Of a DNA stretch of 37,621 nucleotides, positions 20,929 to 31,600 are shown piece by piece. This DNA comes from Nymphaea colorata. Lineage: Eukaryota > Streptophyta > Magnoliopsida > Nymphaeales > Nymphaeaceae. The stretch covers positions 1 to 37,621 of the forward strand of contig NW_022205129.1 in assembly GCF_008831285.2 (NCBI RefSeq), in the 5' to 3' direction. The notes beneath the pieces are model-generated. The model did no database searches. It was given only the letters and a program-made list of their open reading frames with translations, and had not been told where the DNA came from. The translations under genes were made by a program, and so were the position numbers. Numbering within the stretch: the first letter of the stretch is position 1; each line of letters starts with the position of its first letter.

Positions 20929-22626
20929 GAACAGAGAAATCATACTCAGAGTGAGGGGCCCTGAGGGACAGTACCGCATCACCGTCGGAGCCAGGGATAC
21001 CTATGGGGAATTGCTCATACAGGTACCAAGATCAACATCTAGCTCTCAAAAAAACTCAATTGCTCCCTCAAGGATCTCATCGTCAGCAAGGAGGACAACC
21101 GGCCCTTCGCCATCAGCGAGGGCATCAAGGTGGGTGATGTCCCCTACTTCCAGGATGGCGCCGTCCTCATCGTGACCTCTAGAGCGCCCAAGAAGTAGGT
21201 CGTGCATTCCGGCATCAAGACTGCCGATCTTTAGAACAACAATATCTCAGCCAAATGCAACCACCCGCCCGGCGGAAAGTGTCTCAACTGCATCAGCGTG
21301 GGCAACGAGAAGGCCGCGGAGAAGAAGGAGAAGGCCGAGGGCGGCAAGTGCAATCACGGTCCTGGCGGCAAATGCCTTAACTGCGCCCCAGCAGACCCCA
21401 AGGATAAGCAAGGACAGGCGAAGCTGCTCTGCCAGCACGGTCCCAACGCCAAGTGCGTGCACTGTCTGGACAAGGAGTTCATCTCGGATGCCGCCCACGT
21501 CTCCTTCGACAACTGGCTGGAGGAGCGCAAGCTGAAGTGCAAGGGGGTGCACCCCGCAGAGGTCAAGTGCAACAACTGCCTCCCTCCCTCCCGCATGCGC
21601 TACGAAATCGACCGCTCCTGCCGCAACCACGAGCCATACCCCAAAGCCATGTGCAACAAGTGCGTCCCGCCCAATGTCGTAATCAAACGCCAAGAGTATC
21701 GCCACGTCGACTACGTACAGTTCATGAACATCTCGCAAATCCAAGACTTCATCAAGTATTGGCTGCCCCGCAAGCACGAGCAGCAGCGTGTGCCTTCCTC
21801 TACGGTTACTATGCTGAGGATCCTCACTACAAGGGCGGTATCAGAGTCATCGTGGAGGCCTTTATGAGCCAAAGCAGTCAGGCACTTACGGAGGCTTCGA
21901 GATCCTCGAGCACGAAGAGCCTTCCAACCTCACTGCGGTGACCACCGGTCTCACCCTGTAGCGCGTTGGCTGGATCTTCACCGAGACCAACCACGATGTC
22001 ATCATGAGCGAAAAACTGACCAGAATGGCTGCACAGTACCAGGAACAATACCGAGTTCCCCATTAGTCCGGCTACGACATTTCCAACTTCATATCAGTCA
22101 TCCTCAGGCCAGATTAGAAGAATCCGACTGAAGTCAAGCCTGAAGTCTACATGATCAGTGACCAGGGACAGGCCCTCTAGCGCGCAGGACTATTCGTTGA
22201 GAGCAACTCCCGCCGTAAGATGCAAGTTCGCGTGAAGGAAAAGTACAAAGATAGCTATTTAGGCCCACCGACGCATACCCTTCTTTCATCGTTGGCGGTA
22301 AGAACGCGACTGAGTTCGAGCCTTAGTTCCTGTTGGTCAAAATCGCCTTCGGTTCTGCCAAGAATAACAAGTTCGCGATCGTGAAGAAATCGTAATTCCC
22401 TTCGGTGGTGCGAGACAAGCCGACGAAGAAGGACCTCAAGGAGTACATGCGGCGAAATAAGAACGTGAAGCAGAGCAATCTTAAATATGGAGACTTTAAT
22501 CTGCTTCTTTATCTGGCACAGGAAATCGATCCAGCCACGGCTCACACCATCGCGGATGCAGTCGCCAACGAGCAGCAAGTGACCGAGCACATCGACGACA
22601 TCATCTAGCACAAGGCGGACCTTTGA
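20929..22626 (+). CDS. NPL4: Npl4, p97/Cdc48 ubiquitin-recognition cofactor
   Basis: ATG 20929 to TGA 22624-22626, about 560 residues. The N-terminal ubiquitin-like domain (MNREIILRVRGPEGQYRITV) is followed by zinc-binding CNHPPGGKCLNC and CNHGPGGKCLNC motifs and more Cys/His pairs, then the MPN-like Npl4 domain (VDYVQFMNISQIQDFIKYW, RVAFLYGYYAED, GGIRVIVEALYEP, LQRVGWIFTET). Npl4 with Ufd1 recruits ubiquitinated substrates to Cdc48/p97 for unfolding. A 20-nt intron (21023-21042) is required between LLIQ and LSKKLNCSL. Missing bases near 21791, 21860 and 22273 break the frame inside highly conserved blocks; a housekeeping gene like this would not be expected to be dead. It starts 59 nt after the previous stop codon. 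Confidence 0.92.
21023..21042 (+). other. 20-nt intron in NPL4
   Basis: GTACCAAGATCAACATCTAG, directly after CTCATACAG. Removing it restores the ubiquitin-like domain frame. Confidence 0.88.
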
Positions 22627-22727
22627 TTGCATCAGAATAGTCACACATCAATCCATATCATCGCATCCCAATTGATACCGTTTTCGGTGGAGCTTAGTAT
22701 ATTTTATTACATTTATCAATAGCGAGC

Positions 22728-23516
22728 ATGATAGGCATTGGCGAAATGTATCGGTGCAGCCACAGGATCTCCAATTACGGCATTGAGGGATACCAGGTTG
22801 AGAAGAAATACGAGGCCGCCCTCAAGGATAAGAACAAGGACGACAAGGAGGACAAAAAGAAATAGACCAAACGGGGACATTACTTGTAGGACTATGCCAA
22901 AATCCATGGAGAAATTCCAGGCCCTGGAGTCTACGACTTCGAAGTAGACCCTTGGAACAAACCGCACAAGTCCAAGAAGAAGATAAAACCCTCCAAGAAG
23001 CAGACCTTCATCGAAGAACTCATGGAGCGTGAGAAAAAGCAGAACTTGCCGGCACCTGGGCAGTACAAGCTCTTCAAGACTGACGAGGAACTTAAGGCCG
23101 AGAAGAAGCGGCTAGCTCACAGGAAAGTCAGTGTAGGCGACCGTTGCACCTATCTCGACGCCGTCCAGTATGAGGCTACCACACTCCTGGAGTCGGTAGC
23201 TACAATCCCACATCGATCAGGGTAAGTTTTCCTTCATTTAGCCGAAGTCAGCCACCCAGCTGAGGACCAAAGCAACAATCAGATCAGACCATCCAGTACT
23301 ACTCGGAAGGAGAGGCAGCCAGACGTGGGAAGCTACAATCCAAAGACCATGGAGGACCACAAATCCTTCGCGAAGAAAAGCAAGGGGTACCACGAGTGGG
23401 GAAGAGTATAGCGTTTCAAGAGTGAGAAAAAGGCGAGCAATTTAGGCCCAGGCACATATGCGGTGGATTAGCGAATAACCGGAAGGAAGAACGGCAAGAG
23501 CGTATACTATGGATGA
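22728..23516 (+). CDS. Sperm-tail PG-rich repeat (SHIPPO/STPG-like) axonemal protein
   Basis: ATG 22728 to TGA 23514-23516, about 255 residues. Five Pro-Gly repeats are visible: PGPGVYDF, PAPGQYKLF, PGVGSYNP, PDVGSYNP and LGPGTYAV, separated by Lys-rich linkers (DKNKDDKEDKKK). Such repeats occur in microtubule inner and outer proteins of cilia (ODF3, STPG, CIMAP types). A 20-nt intron at 23222-23241 follows NPTSIR. The frame needs one-base corrections near 23175 and at least two between 23290 and 23325. It begins about 100 nt after NPL4. Confidence 0.82.
23222..23241 (+). other. 20-nt intron in the PG-repeat gene
   Basis: GTAAGTTTTCCTTCATTTAG, with a strong GTAAG donor and TTTAG acceptor. 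Confidence 0.85.
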
Positions 23517-23594
23517 TCATTTTTTCATTATGAGTAATCAAAACCAGCCCACTCTCCTCCAGCATTTAAAGATAAATAATGCAGTATATTAAGA

Positions 23595-24420
23595 TCAGAG
23601 TGTGTATATCCTTATGGACTTGTGCTTGCATGCTTGCGGTAATCGTAAAGCTTTCTTTTATGCCCTGAGTAGCGTAACCAGCCAGTAGTGAAATGATAGA
23701 TTATCCTCATAAAAGTCGAGAATAATTACCAAAAACAGTAATATATCGGCTATCCTTGCAGCTTTATTTCCTTTTCAATGCCTGATAAGCCCTTTCCTTC
23801 GTTTAATCTTAGATATATATTCCTAACTTAACCTACGAGTGGAGGGCATTGCCTTGCCCTCTATCCTCTCCCAAAGCAGCTAAAGAGCTCAGTTAAGCAT
23901 TTCCTTGATTGCCATGTATTTTAGCCAAAAATTGATGACCCGCATATCAAATGGGGTTTTGGCTTTGAATTCATAGCTTAATGGTTTAGAAACACAAAAT
24001 CAAGGGCGGAGCCTCTTTCCAAAGTGGGATATCGGGTGAGGTTAAGGTTAAAGGGGCGGTGTGGAAGCGTTAGTTGGCGGTTGTGTAGGCAGGGAAGGGG
24101 GGACAGGAGGGCCGCCTTTATTTCTTTCTTATTTTTTATTTTTTAGATGATCTTGTATATGAGAGGGAGGTGCTCTGATCGGCCAATGTCGCAGGGCGGC
24201 CTGCCAGTCCTGACGGCCTTTGTGCCAATAGCTAAAAAAGACTTTGAGTGTAATCTAATTAAAACATAATTTAGATGTTGATGATGCATAAAAAAGGAAA
24301 GCGGGGGCGGTGGGGCGGCAAAGGCGGCGGGGGAGTAGGCAGCATCGCTGGGAGTAGTTGCGGTGATATAGAAGTGTCCGTCTTGTTTTGGAGGTGTGTT
24401 TTAAAAAAATGGGAGTGGTG
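23595..24420 (-). CDS. Possible unresolved minus-strand gene
   Basis: The minus strand stays open (no TGA) in one frame over about 840 nt, and different parts look protein-like in different frames: TPPKQDGHFYITATTPSDAA and a proline-rich APPPPL stretch near 24300-24400; YEFKAKTPFDMRVINFWLKY near 23930-24000; and IADILLFLVIILDFYEDNLS followed by HYWLVTLLRAQKKALRLPQ to a TGA at 23595. In the last two the frame includes in-frame TGAs near 23902 and 23790. No ATG-led single frame joins them, and the 5' end would abut the next gene. It may be a broken or intron-rich gene, or chance openness under a one-stop code. No family recognised. Confidence 0.33.
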
Positions 24421-24458
24421 AGTGTGATATAATAAATAATTCGGTTGGTAATAAGATT

Positions 24459-26235
24459 ATGTCAGGCTCTGCTGAGGCTCCCGAGCAGTTCGTCTACCAA
24501 GGTACCCCTGCGCTTCAGTATTAGCGGCAAGCCCTCTAATATTTTGTGTTTATTATTATTAAATAATCTAGTTCATCCATCGTATAATTCCGACACCGCC
24601 ATCAGAGTCACAAGAAGACTCGTAACCCCACAACCTCCGAGTCGACCTCAACAGGAAAACCCTTACGTCTACAAGCCCAAATCATATTCCAAAAAAAGAG
24701 TTTTTCCTTAGAATGCAACACCTGCACATACACCCCCGCCACCCTCCAAAAAGTTTAGGCCCAATAATCCCCCCCGCCAATCTTTAACCCTCACAACCAC
24801 TTAGACACCAAGCTTATCACTAAGAAACTTCAATAGTCCGAACCATCCTTCTTCGGATGGACCTCAAGGGAAAATTCCATGGAGGCCTAGGAACTTTTTA
24901 CACTGCCTCTGCCGCTGCAGATGACCTCGAAAGCAAGAAGGAACCCGCAATTATCCAACAAGATTGAGATTGTGTCGACGGATAACAGCAAGCTGATGGT
25001 GTCCATCCATGAGGGCCTCCTGAGAGCAAACACAAACCACTCCAAACAGGAACAGTGCCTCGACGGCATCACTAATCCCTTCAATGCTCGCCTCAAAACC
25101 CACTTCTCCAATACCATTCCGTTCATCAGGGAGTATAAGAGCGGCTACGCCCCCATAGAAATGCAGAACAGGAGCAAGAGGGAAGACGAGGGATAGGCAG
25201 GGTATGAGGAAACGAAGAAAGGCAAGGCCCACTTTATCAAAAAGAAACAATCTACTCTTTCCCTACCTAGGACGTGCGGAGTTTCTTACATTAAACCAAC
25301 CTAATCGATCCAGGGCTTCCCCTACGAGCCTCTCCCTCCGCTGATCTTCCAATGCTCGACTTCTTGCAACTACACTCCTGAGCTTCGAAAGCTCTACCAC
25401 CCACGCATCCAGCAACTGATTAATCTGTCTCAGACTCGCTGGCTGCCTGTTATCCTCACAACTGAGGAGCACATGCGAGATCTTCTGTGGGAAACCCTCG
25501 TGGAAGAGTCATTTGGGTGCAAGGCTTGCTCAACCTCTGGCCTTTGTTCAATGAGAGCGCTTTCATGCTGGTCCTGATGGAGGAGGAATGCCCCACCACT
25601 GAATAGTAGGTGTGGAAGCAATTCGCCACATGCCACTTCAAGTTCGGCATTCTGGCGAAGAAGAGCACAAGCGGAAAGAAACTGTTCCTGAAGAGCATCC
25701 AGCCTGAAGACAAGGAGGACACTCTTTCCATCAAATCTGTATAGACTGTGGGAAGAGAACACTCGCAAGTGGATGAGTTCGGCCACACGAATGAGGGCAT
25801 GCAGGAGCAGCCGATGGAGGAGAAGAAGATGGACGATTCCCCGCCAGAGGAACGCAAGCAGTGCAGAGATGTCTGTGAGGAGTTCATGAAGGAGCTCAAG
25901 AATAGTAGGACTGTGATCACCATGTCCCTCAAGTTCGAAATGTACGTCCACGAAGGACAGTGGAAGGGCCTGGATCGCCACGGAAAGAATCTCCTCAACG
26001 CCATCATCCACTCCTACGAGGAGCAGTAATAATCGATCTATTTAGTCTCCAGAAGAAAGCCATTGAGGTCATTCGGGATAGACTGTAACTGGCAAATCCA
26101 GCCCAAAGAGATGAGCTACTACTGAAAGCAGTTTCCAACATCAAGCTGGGCAAACTATTCATCACCTCTAGTAAGCCAAGCCCTTTTCCTCCCAATAAGC
26201 TAAGCCATTCAGTCTTTCCACTCTTGACTCTTTGA
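24459..26235 (+). CDS. Unidentified proline-rich protein
   Basis: ATG 24459 (MSGSAEAPEQFVYQ). A candidate 26-nt intron lies at 24546-24571 (GTGTTT...ATCTAG). The N-terminal part is basic and proline-rich (PSRPQQENPYVYKPKSYSKK, PPPPSKKFRPNNPPRQ). A middle part reads KIEIVSTDNSKLMVSIHEG, then RWLPVILTTEEHMRDLLWET and GLLNLWPLFNESAFMLVLME, which loosely recalls actin-related proteins without a clear match. The C-terminal part is helical, including CEEFMKELKNSRTVITMSLK and KAIEVIRDRLQLANPAQRDE. Frame changes occur near 24880, 25510 and 26030. The reading then stops at TGA 26233-26235, but coding-like sequence resumes immediately in another frame, so this may be the N-terminal part of the AlkB-like gene. 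Confidence 0.55.
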
Positions 26236-26350
26236 TAGCTGCCCTCTAGAAAAGATAAACAAATCTAACAGTTCCACCCTTTCCTATCAAGAGGTTTACC
26301 GTGACAAATAGGGCAGATAGAACTTGCCTCTATGGTAGAAGAGCATAAAA

Positions 26351-27348
26351 ATGCCCATCTACTACATTTCCACTCGCGATTCCTTCGCTTTTGACATGGT
26401 CGAACGCATCACGCTCCTCAAAAGAGGAGAAAGAACGTACAAAAAAATAGAATACTTCTTCGAGCCAGACAACGTCCCATAAAACTTCGCAGATTATCGC
26501 AAGCTATTCCCAGACCTAAAGGTGGGCATCACCAGCTATCATGACTTCTTCACTGAAGAATAACTGCAGCACTTCTAAGCCAAGACCCTTGAGACTGAAA
26601 GAGCTGCCTTCAAGAGTATATTTAAGCCAATATGTAGATAAGTTTTTGCAGATGACTGTTCAGCCGACCATCGTTGGCAACCGTATCAAGCGTACGAAAT
26701 TCTTCTTCGGATATCGGTACATGTGGACTCGGTGCCAGTTGGCATAGCCGACTTCATATGTGGGCGCTGGAGTGCGGAGAGACGTGACCCCTGCTCCTAG
26801 CTGGCTGAAAGATGTGGAGAATCCTTTGGTTTAGAATAACATCGTGGAGCCTGGCTTCCTCAACTCCACCGCCATCAACGTCTACCACGACGGCACTGAA
26901 GGCCTGCTCAGCATTTCGACGACGCCGTCCGCTTCAAGCAACCCATATACACATTACGATTGGTCTCAGAGGGAAGGCTGTCCTTCGGAAGCCAGTTCTA
27001 CGGTTTCTGCAATGGAGCGTTCATAGTACCTCTTCCGCGGGCTGCATCTGCAGGATGTAAGAGAGCTCCTACGCTGCCAACGGGGTGAAGCACTGCGTGA
27101 GGCCCTGCGACATGTCGGGCAAGAGTGCAGCCATCATTCTCCGCCAAATGCACCACCAAGTGGTAACCGAAGCCGCTAGATACGACGAGCTCATCGATTT
27201 CCCGGCGTGGCTATCGACCCTATCCGAGGATGCCAAGGCCATAACATTCGCAGAGCAAAAACGGAGAGAGGCGTAGCAAATCCTAGCTGACGAGTAGGCC
27301 AAGAAGGAGAGGCAAAAGGCGCCGTTGGTGGGGGTGATTGATCAGTGA
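26351..27348 (+). CDS. AlkB-like 2-oxoglutarate/Fe(II) dioxygenase
   Basis: ATG 26351 is the first in-frame Met, but the same frame is open and coding-like from 26228, so the gene may be fused to the preceding one. Family blocks: FFGYRYMWTR, EPGFLNSTAINVYHDGTEGL, SHFDD (HxD iron ligands), FKQPIYTLRLVSEGRLSFGS, FYGFCNGAFIVPLPRG and YAANGVKHCVRPCDM (distal His ligand and Arg for 2-oxoglutarate), ILRQMHHQVV. These match the ALKBH-type demethylases, closest in feel to plant/protist RNA demethylase-like members; the substrate is unknown. A 22-nt intron (26616-26637) is required. Two missing bases, near 26920 (just before the HxD motif) and 27041, break the frame. The C-terminal tail is a short charged helix ending before TGA 27346-27348. 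Confidence 0.83.
26616..26637 (+). other. 22-nt intron in the AlkB-like gene
   Basis: Starts GTATATTTAAG and ends ATATGTAG. Splicing joins ERAAFK to NKFLQMTVQPTIVGNRI in frame; without it the frame is off by one. Confidence 0.75.
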
Positions 27349-27495
27349 TGTTTATCCTTGGTGAAATTGCTGGAAGTGCAGGAAAATGCGCAATGTTGCT
27401 ATTATGTTTATCAAAATAGCACTCACTAACCTCGCTCAAACCAGCCCGCTCTTCTTATATTATATCAATACCAAGTTAGCAGACTTACCGTCGCC

Positions 27496-27861
27496 ATGCA
27501 AGGAACCCTCACTCTCTGCACCAAGTGCAACAAGTTCTACGGAAACCCACTCACCCTCAACCTCTGCTCCCAGTGCCACAAGGACCACCTTAAACTCCAA
27601 AACGTCCTCGCCGAAGTCAATGAGTTCAAAATCCCAGAAATCAAGCCACAGCGCCAACAAGACCATGCCCGCTGCTTCGCCTGCAAGAAGAAAGTGGGAC
27701 TGCTGGGCGTGCGGTGCAAGGGGTGTGACTGCTCCTACTGCAACTGCCACAGACTGCCGGAGGACCACAAGTGCGATGAGGCATTCAGTCCAATCAAGAA
27801 GCCAGACCCCAAGAGCCTCCTGGCTGTCTCCATGGTGCCCTCCAAAATCGAAAAAATATGA
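27496..27861 (+). CDS. A20/AN1-type zinc-finger protein
   Basis: Intact frame of 121 residues. The N-terminal A20-type finger reads CTKCNKFYGNPLTLNLCSQC (residues 8-27), followed by a His. A linker leads to an AN1 finger at about 60-95: CFACKKKVGLLGVRCKGC, then CNCHRLPEDHKC. Proteins of this build (plant SAP, ZFAND5/6 types) bind ubiquitin and act in stress responses and proteasome handling. Standard length for a minimal A20-AN1 protein is 110-170 residues. No intron and no frame break. The spacer to the previous gene is 147 nt. Confidence 0.92.
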   Translation: MQGTLTLCTKCNKFYGNPLTLNLCSQCHKDHLKLQNVLAEVNEFKIPEIKPQRQQDHARCFACKKKVGLLGVRCKGCDCSYCNCHRLPEDHKCDEAFSPIKKPDPKSLLAVSMVPSKIEKI

Positions 27862-28031
27862 AGAAAATGATTGTCTAGCAACCTATCCTTGAGTAACTCT
27901 CCTTCCTCATTATTTAATTCCCGACAGCCTGCTAGCCATCCATCCAGGTTGGCTTCTTCCCATTTCTATCTATCTCTATCCTAGGCTAGCGTCGGAAAGT
28001 TGATTATTAATAGTTCAATAGATAATAAGCA

Positions 28032-28627
28032 ATGTCGACATCGAAGCGAGTCTAGAAGGCGAGCACTCTTTCGAAATAATTCATCTACTCCATTTTGGGG
28101 CAGGAGTAGACGTACAAGAAGCAGCGAACCAAGGCCAACCTCACCAAGCTCATCGAGCTCTACCGCAAGCTGGTCGAATTTTACTCCGAACGCAACGATA
28201 GCATCTCCCTCTACTTCATGGATAAGATCTCCAACCTCTCCTCCGAGATGCCGCTGTTGTCGGAACCCGAAGAGAGGCTGACCATGAGCATGGCGCGCGA
28301 GGCCATGGAGGAAGATATACAAATGGATTCGCGATTTAAGGGAGTGATATCGACTCCGGTGGCCAAGTACGACCCCGAGCAGAAGAAGAAGTAGCGGTCG
28401 AAGAACGCCCAGATCGCGATCGAGGTCAGCAAGATCAAGAAGAAGACCAACGCCCGCACGATATTAAAGAGTTACTACGAATAGTGTCTGGAGAACAACA
28501 ACCTCGTCAACGCCGACCTGCAGCAGCAACGCAAGCAGCTAGAAGAAAAACTGATGGCCATTCGTAACTCTCCTAATACCTAGACGCAAAGAGCATGGAG
28601 CTCGGCAACAAGAAACTCATCCTTTGA
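28032..28627 (+). CDS. Small coiled-coil protein, unknown
   Basis: ATG 28032 to TGA 28625-28627, about 199 residues with one missing base near 28581. Helical and charged throughout: KQRTKANLTKLIELYRKLVE, an acidic middle (EPEERLTMSMAREAMEED) and a C-terminal coiled coil NADLQQQRKQLEEKLMAIRN. Several in-frame TAG codons are read as Gln. No family recognised. It lies 54 nt upstream of the CHAT-NB-ARC-TPR gene on the same strand. Confidence 0.75.
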
Positions 28628-28681
28628 TCCATTCCCTTCCTGTATTACCTATAATATCACTAACTCAATCGCCGCCCAACC

Positions 28682-31600
28682 ATGGAAGAGGACGAAGAGA
28701 TCATAAAAAAACTCATGAACATGCTGGGCAGTGGCCGAGAACTCAAGTTCAAGTCTCCCAACGGCCAGACCATCCGCGTTTCCTTCGAAGGCAGCTCCTA
28801 TAATGACACTGAGCCCGAATCTGAAAAAGAACACTCGAACGAGCAGCAGTAGGAGCAGCACGAGTAGGCATTCCTGCAGGTGGAGGGCGAGGAGTAGTGT
28901 GAGGAGCCATAGGAGAACCCCTTCCTCAGCAATATTCAGGAAGATTTAAACGAGATGGCTGCAGACTTCAACGCTCTGAGCAGAATCAAGGAGGGCGAGG
29001 AGGAGGACGAAGAGCCTTCCACCTTCCCCACATCGAGCAAATCGCAGATGCCAACAGCTAGTCCTCCAAGAAGGAAGATAGTCTCTTCAGGGATCTGGTC
29101 TTCCAGGAGGACGGCGATCGCTCACGCAAGGAGGAGAAGCCGAAGTAGGAGCGGACCAGAAAGGTGCACCTCTCTTCCAAGCACATCAAGAAGGAAAACG
29201 ATTCAGTCATCAGCTTCTTCAAGTAGGAACACGCGATGGGACTGGATTTCGCAGCGGATCCGGACCTCAAAACTCCGCTCTCCCTCGCCTCCTCCCCAGT
29301 CATCACGCGCATGAAGGAAGAAATCTAGCTGGTCCACCACAAGTCGGAAACCGTGAAGGAAAGCATCAACATGCTGAAAGAAAGGCATCCGGAGTCGGGA
29401 CAGATCGTGGAGATCATCAGCTCCCGCCTGGACTAGCTTTAATCCATGGAGAAGTCCATCAGTCTCATTAATTCCTCCATCTCAAACAGCCTCAGCTTGG
29501 GCTTCGAATCCTTTGATGTAGCCTGCTCTCCTTCCACCGCACCATCTCAGATCCGCTCTGCCATCTCATGGCTCAATTCGTTAACAAAGCTCGAGACGAA
29601 GCGGGAAAACGCAGCCAAAAGGCAGTTCCCTCCTCATTCCTCTTCATGTACAGCCAGCCGCTCGTCGACACCCGCCGGAAATAAATCCAGGAGCAGATAG
29701 ACTATTTCTAAGAGGAGCAGGCTGTGCAAAAGATCCTGAGGGACGGCAAGTGCAAAGTAGACTACATCCACGTCCCGGCCACTCTCGAGAAGTTTCATTA
29801 CTGGATCACCAAGGGTGTTGAAATCGTCCATTTCTGCGGGCATGGAGTGCAAAGCCAGTAAAACTATCTCCTTTTCTAAACTGACGCAGGGGATTCTGAT
29901 AATGTCACTGGATCCAAATTAACAGAATTGCTGAACGATCGGCAAAACTCGCTAAAACTGGTCTTTGTGGCAAGCTGTCACTCAGAGTCTGCTGGACGCG
30001 TATTCTTCGATGCTGGAGCAAGCCATGTAATCTGTGTCCGTGACTAATACAAAATCCTAGATGAGGCTTGCCACGAGTTCGTGAAGCTCTTCTACCTGAC
30101 CTGCATCAACAGCAGGACCAGCATCTGCGAGGCATTCGAATTGGCAAGAAGCAGTTGCTTTTGAAGGGAAAATTCACCAAGCATGAATGCTAAAAGTTCA
30201 TCATCATTCGCAGCCATCACACTTCTCACTGCACGCAGCACTTCTAGCATCGAAACTAGATAGAAAATTTCAATGATCTCAACCCAAGGCCTGAATTCAA
30301 CAAGTACATGCTCAGCAGGGTGGAGCATTACATCCCCAGATCCAAGGAAATTTACGAAATAATCCAGCTCATCCATGCCAAAAAGAGAAGATATATCACG
30401 ATCGTCGGCCAGTCAGGACTAGGCAAGAGCACCCTGGCCCGATAGCTTGTTAGATACATTCAATTTAGAAACTATTTCAGGGATGGAGTGGTTTACCTTG
30501 AGCTTGCACGCTGCGAAACGATGGCGAAAGTGTTCGAAGTGTTGGATTTGGAATTTTTCGAAAGCTCCCAGCAGAAGTTGAACAAAACGCCAGTGGAGAA
30601 TGCACTGAGACTATCCAAATAGGTTGGCGAAAAACACATCTTGCTGGTCCTGGATAATTGCCAGGCCATTATGGCCTCAGAGGATAAGGAAAACTTCAAA
30701 AAATTAACTGAAATCATCATGAAAAATTGCATCAACGTCGTCTTTATCTTCACGAATCGCTACTCCATCAGCAAACAGATAGACTTCTGCTCATAGGTTC
30801 TATTCTAGCTCGGAAAACTGACTGAAAGCCAGTCCAAAACTTTGTTCTTCAAGAAAGTTCCAAGGGAAATCACTAAGAAAGAATATGATGACTTCTTCAA
30901 ACTGGATTCCAGCAAGAATCTAACCGAGATTAGCAGGCATTCTTTCTTTGAATTTTTGAATGGCCATCCTGAAGCCATATGCCTAACTGCTTCTCTCCTT
31001 GCAGAACGCACTCTGTCTGACTTGCATCGCCTGCTGCTTGAGCCTAATATCAGCAATGAGCTCAACAAGGGTGTATAGAAGGAAGCAACATACCGGTAAG
31101 GCGTGAACAGAGTGGTGGCTACAGCCATGCGCATCTCTCTCAACGTGATTCAGCATAAGTACAAAGATGCATCAGAGATGGTCAAAGTGCTCAGCTTGCT
31201 GCCCAACGGCCTGGAAGCAGAAATGATGCAGAAGATATTTACGCAGGGCGGAAAGTAGGGCGGCAGGTGGAAGGAGATAGTCAAGCGCCTTATGAACCAT
31301 TCACTTGTTCAGTGCATCGAGAAAGCTGCTTGCAGATACTACCTAGTTCATCCTCAGATCATCACCGAAGTTGAAAATTAGATGGGGCTTGAGGAAAAGA
31401 TCAGATATCATTAACGCATATGTGCCTAATTCGTGCAGAGAATAAACAAGATATACAAGTTTGTAGGCACTAGTTCTCAGTACAGCCAGCGCGCACACTA
31501 GCTGTTCCTTATCGAAGAGGACAACTATAGGGCTATCTTTTTAAGAGAGCTTAATTTCATCGGCGAAAAGTACCCTCTTCGCAAATTCTATGAAAATTTG

